This document shows, piece by piece, positions 5,930 through 7,101 of a DNA stretch of 7,101 nucleotides. How positions within the stretch are numbered: position 1 is the first letter of the stretch; each line of letters begins with the position of its first letter. Below the pieces are notes generated by a model. That model did not search any database. It saw nothing but the letters and a program-made list of their open reading frames with translations, and was not told the DNA's origin. Position numbers and translations under genes: made by a program. The stretch is from Tepidimonas sp. (lineage in GTDB: Bacteria > Pseudomonadota > Gammaproteobacteria > Burkholderiales > Burkholderiaceae_C), in assembly GCA_025054905.1 (NCBI GenBank), contig JANWZF010000120.1, forward strand, positions 1 to 7,101. The letters run 5' to 3'.

Positions 5930-7101
5930 ATGACGATGCAGGCGATGAGCGAGCCGTCTGCCCCCCGTTGCTGGGCATTGGTGCCGGCGGCGGGACGTGG
6001 CAGCCGAACCGGTTGGGTCCAGCCCAAGCAGTACCAGTGGCTGGCGGGCCGCCGTGTGCTGGACCGCACGCTGCAGACCCTGTGCGCGGTGCCGGGGATC
6101 GATGGGGTGGCGGTGGTGCTGGCACCGGATGACGTGCAGGACTGGGTGGCGCCGCCGCGGGTGCACGTCTGGCGTGTCGGAGGGGCGACGCGCGCGGCCA
6201 GTGTGCTGGCCGGGCTGCAGGGCTGGCGTGCGCAGGGGGCGCGCGACGATGACTGGGTGCTGGTGCACGACGCCGCGCGCTGTCTGCTGCGGCCGCAGGA
6301 GGTGCAGGCGCTGCTGGCCGCATGCCGCGACGATCCCGTCGGTGGTCTGCTCGCGCTGCCGTTGGCCGATACGTTGAAGCAGGCCGATGCCGCCGGGCGC
6401 GTGCGCGCGACGCTGCCGCGCGAGGACAAATGGCTGGCGCAGACGCCGCAGCTGTTTCGCCTCGGGCTGTTGCAGCGCGCGCTGCAGGCCAGCGCCGCCA
6501 GCGGCTTTGCGGGCATCACCGACGAAGCCAGCGCAGTGGAGGCGCTGGGGCTGGCGCCGCGGCTGGTGCGGGGGCACCCCGGCAACGTCAAACTCACTTA
6601 CGCGGAGGATTTCACGATGGCCGAAGCGATGTTGCAACCGGCCAGCACCGCTGCAGAGCTGCGTGTCGGCGAAGGCTGGGACGTGCACGCCCTGGTGCCC
6701 GGCCGGCGCCTGGTGCTGGGGGGGGTGGAGATCGCGCACGAGCGCGGATTGCTGGGCCACTCCGACGCCGATGCCCTGCTGCACGCCATCACCGATGCGC
6801 TGCTCGGGGCCGCGGGCCTGGGCGACATCGGAACGTGGTTTGCCGATCACGATGAACGCTGGCGCGATGCCGACTCCCAGCAGCTGCTGCGCGCCGCGGT
6901 GGCCCAGGTGCACGCCCGAGGATGGCGCGTGGTCAACGTCGATGCCACTGTGGTGGCGCAAGCGCCGCGGCTGGCCCCACACCGCGCGGCGATGCAGGCC
7001 AACGTGGCCGCATGCCTCGGGCTGGTGCCCGAGGCGGTCAACGTCAAAGCCAAGACGGCCGAGCGGCTGGGCCCCGTGGGGCAAGGGCTGGCCATCGAGG
7101 C
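5930..7101 (+). CDS. ispDF: Bifunctional IspD-IspF (IspDF), 3' end cut by window
   Basis: One reading frame with no stop for 390 codons holds two consecutive enzymes of the cytosolic MEP isoprenoid pathway. IspD (about 1-237) couples CTP and 2-C-methyl-D-erythritol 4-phosphate to CDP-ME. It shows VPAAGRGSRTG (18-28), PKQYQ (32-36), GGATRAASVLAGL (84-96), VHDAAR (112-117), PLADTLK (144-150), AQTPQLF (170-176), TDEAS (197-201) and NVKLT (219-223), including the expected CTP-contacting R26, K33 and K221. IspF (from about 244) cyclises CDP-ME 2-phosphate to MEcPP. It shows the metal ligands D251 and H253 in GEGWDVHAL and H285, GLLGHSDAD (273-281), VAQAPRLAPH (342-351) and NVKAKTAERLG (371-381). 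Only about the last 15 residues should be missing. The linker is about six residues. ATGs at 5930, 5936 and 5945 are all possible starts; none has a strong Shine-Dalgarno. IspD and IspF do not act consecutively, since IspE lies between them, yet fusions are known in alpha- and epsilonproteobacteria. Confidence 0.93.
   Translation, partial: MTMQAMSEPSAPRCWALVPAAGRGSRTGWVQPKQYQWLAGRRVLDRTLQTLCAVPGIDGVAVVLAPDDVQDWVAPPRVHVWRVGGATRAASVLAGLQGWRAQGARDDDWVLVHDAARCLLRPQEVQALLAACRDDPVGGLLALPLADTLKQADAAGRVRATLPREDKWLAQTPQLFRLGLLQRALQASAASGFAGITDEASAVEALGLAPRLVRGHPGNVKLTYAEDFTMAEAMLQPASTAAELRVGEGWDVHALVPGRRLVLGGVEIAHERGLLGHSDADALLHAITDALLGAAGLGDIGTWFADHDERWRDADSQQLLRAAVAQVHARGWRVVNVDATVVAQAPRLAPHRAAMQANVAACLGLVPEAVNVKAKTAERLGPVGQGLAIE
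6604..6619 (+). promoter_or_regulatory. Internal Shine-Dalgarno-like site and ATG at the IspD/IspF junction
   Basis: GGAGG (6604-6608), an 8-base spacer and an in-frame ATG (6617-6619) lie at the end of the IspD domain, ahead of the IspF domain. Initiation here would yield a free IspF with a short N-terminal tail (MAEAMLQPASTAAEL, then RVGEGWDVHAL). This is the best ribosome-binding-site candidate I found ahead of any start codon in the window. However, the same bases encode the conserved IspD tail A-E-D-F, so the match may be a by-product of protein coding. Confidence 0.35.

Noticed and set aside
4420..6132. A 570-codon open frame on the + strand opposite the first half of mfd and running into ispDF.
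   Set aside because: It is a codon-bias shadow: it overlaps two well-supported genes in other frames, and its product has no recognisable motifs.
5902..6597. Extension of the mfd frame upstream through the ispD region, adding up to about 230 residues.
   Set aside because: The added part is arginine/serine-rich shadow sequence antisense to clear IspD coding sequence, and the Mfd family begins near MDLPRLTPGQRF.
6718..6725. A run of eight G bases in the IspF coding part, a possible frameshift or sequencing-error site.
   Set aside because: Conserved IspF sequence continues in the same frame on both sides (GEGWDVHAL before, GLLGHSDAD after), so there is no sign of a frame change.
5915..7084. 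A 389-codon minus-strand open frame opposite ispDF.
   Set aside because: It is an antisense shadow of IspD and IspF, with no motifs in its product.

Overview
The window reads as chromosomal housekeeping DNA from a high-GC betaproteobacterium, most likely Burkholderiales and close to the Comamonadaceae. That placement is an inference from protein wording: the Mfd N-terminus, the SerB N-terminus and the 'GEGWDVHAL' start of the IspF domain look like that group from memory. No database search was possible. No RNA gene, insertion sequence, phage gene, CRISPR array, tandem repeat or other mobile element was found. Nearly all of the window is coding and no gene-free stretch exceeds about 70 bases.

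Layout: a TrpB2-type tryptophan synthase beta-like gene enters from the left on the + strand (1-903, 5' end missing). It converges on a three-gene minus-strand cluster, transcribed mfd (2413-5901), then a YitT-family membrane protein gene (1746-2387), then serB (970-1686). A strong GC hairpin (923-951) sits in the middle of the 66-base gap between the trpB-like and serB stops. Divergent from mfd, across only 28 bases, a + strand reading frame starts at about 5930 and runs off the right edge. It carries a complete IspD domain followed, without a stop codon, by an almost complete IspF domain: a bifunctional IspDF of the MEP isoprenoid pathway.

The genes serve different pathways: L-serine synthesis (SerB), a serine-using enzyme of the tryptophan synthase beta family, transcription-coupled repair (Mfd), isoprenoid precursor synthesis (IspDF), and a membrane protein of unknown role. 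I do not see an undescribed defence or mobile system. The points most worth a second look are: (1) the IspD-IspF fusion, with a good Shine-Dalgarno-like sequence and in-frame ATG at the domain junction; (2) the perfect palindrome ATTCTAGAAT between mfd and ispDF, which places the same -10-like hexamer on both strands with start codons so close that both mRNAs could be leaderless or nearly so; and (3) a nine-codon mini-ORF that exactly bridges the mfd stop and the yitT-like start.
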